NCBI GenBank assembly: GCA_023417745.1
Contig: JAEZEM010000115.1
Location: 1-6,336 of the forward strand
From: Pseudomonadota bacterium
Lineage (GTDB): Bacteria > Desulfobacterota > Desulfovibrionia > Desulfovibrionales > Desulfovibrionaceae
Length of the DNA: 6,336 nucleotides
Direction of reading: 5' to 3'
Position 1 is the first letter of the stretch. Every line of letters begins with the position of its first letter. Under the pieces are notes generated by a model. That model was not told where the DNA came from. It was given only the letters and a program-made list of their open reading frames with translations, and searched no databases. This document shows positions 5,924-6,336 of the stretch, piece by piece. Both the position numbers and the translations under genes were made by a program.

Positions 5924-6336
5924 ATGGGATTACGACCTTTTGTGAGTGTGACGCCTGGGGCCTGCATTGGCTGCCGGGCTTGTGAACTGGCTTGCGCCGC
6001 CGCCCATATGGCGGCCGGGGCCACTGTGGGCAGCATGACGCGGCCCCCGGTCCCCAGGCTCTATCTCGTGCGCGAGGAAGGGACCGCGGCCCCGGTCGCC
6101 TGCCGCCACTGCGAGGCCGCGCCCTGCGCCGCTGTGTGCCCCACCGCCGCCGTGCGCTGCGACGCCTCGGGCGTGGTGGTCGAAGCCGGCCGCTGCATCG
6201 GCTGCAAGGCCTGCCTGGCTGTGTGTCCGGTCGGGGCCATGGCCATGGCCGAGGTCCAGGATCACGGCCGGCCCGTGCTGCGCCGGGCGCCCGATCCGGC
6301 CGCGCCGGGCGGCTTTGTCGAGGAACCGGCCTGGCT
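5924..6336 (+). CDS. HydN/HycB-like 4Fe-4S polyferredoxin, electron partner of FdhF (3' end outside window)
   Basis: This iron-sulfur protein is predicted to take electrons from formate dehydrogenase. The frame is open from the ATG at 5924 to the right edge (137 codons). It starts MGLRPFVSVTPGACIGCRAC. Three four-cysteine groups are visible: C14, C17, C20, C24 (CxxCxxCxxxC); C60, C63, C68, C72 followed by P73; and C91, C94, C97, C101 followed by P102. Family members usually carry four [4Fe-4S] clusters, and the remaining cysteines would lie beyond the window. The start is one base after the fdhF TAG, and the upstream GAGG (5905-5908) is too far away to be a good ribosome binding site, so translation is probably coupled to fdhF. 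In E. coli, hydN-type proteins act with FdhF and hydrogenase 3; here the terminal acceptor is not visible. A longer protein with a fused oxidoreductase domain is also possible. Confidence 0.9.
   Translation, partial: MGLRPFVSVTPGACIGCRACELACAAAHMAAGATVGSMTRPPVPRLYLVREEGTAAPVACRHCEAAPCAAVCPTAAVRCDASGVVVEAGRCIGCKACLAVCPVGAMAMAEVQDHGRPVLRRAPDPAAPGGFVEEPAW

Noticed and set aside
3679..6036. 785-codon open frame on the minus strand
   Set aside because: It is antisense to fdhF and the ferredoxin gene. Its His/Gly/Ala-rich translation has no domain pattern and is a by-product of strong GC bias at third codon positions.
1..6336. CRISPR array, insertion sequence, tRNA or rRNA genes
   Set aside because: I saw no regularly spaced direct repeats, no transposase-like translation, and no tRNA cloverleaf or rRNA signature on either strand.

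Overview
This window looks like chromosomal DNA from a GC-rich anaerobic bacterium, most likely a sulfate reducer of the Desulfovibrio/Solidesulfovibrio type. The evidence is very high GC at third codon positions, a multi-domain chemoreceptor of the kind common in that group, and a selenocysteine-containing cytoplasmic formate dehydrogenase followed by a HydN-like polyferredoxin. The taxonomic assignment is inference; no rRNA or other marker gene is present.

Layout: (1) 1-1675, minus strand: most of a methyl-accepting chemotaxis receptor (signal/TM1, periplasmic Cache-like sensor, TM2, HAMP, PAS, start of the signalling helix). It runs off the left edge. (2) 1676-2051: a divergent intergenic region of about 375 bp with two inverted repeats and no promoter I can call with confidence. 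(3) 2052-3764, plus strand: a 570-residue polytopic membrane protein resembling GT-C / DUF2142-type glycosyltransferases. (4) 3765-3804: a 40-bp gap with two back-to-back hairpins, the second containing the likely ribosome binding site of the next gene. (5) 3805-5922, plus strand: fdhF, a 705-residue molybdenum/tungsten bis-MGD formate dehydrogenase. It is one gene read through an in-frame TGA at 4204-4206 (selenocysteine 134), with a SECIS hairpin directly downstream. Its last 26 or so codons are made from a GC-rich repeat-like palindromic sequence. (6) 5924-6336, plus strand: the first 137 codons of an iron-sulfur electron-transfer protein (HydN/HycB type), starting one base after the fdhF stop and running off the right edge.

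Functionally, fdhF and the ferredoxin gene form a translationally coupled pair. FdhF would oxidise formate (or reduce CO2) in the cytoplasm and pass electrons through its single [4Fe-4S] cluster to the polyferredoxin and then to a partner encoded beyond the window, such as a hydrogenase or a flavin oxidoreductase. The chemoreceptor and the membrane glycosyltransferase-like protein have no evident functional link to this pair. The most notable points are the selenocysteine codon and SECIS (a naive reading splits this gene in two), the repeat-derived C-terminus of FdhF, and the hairpins before and after fdhF.
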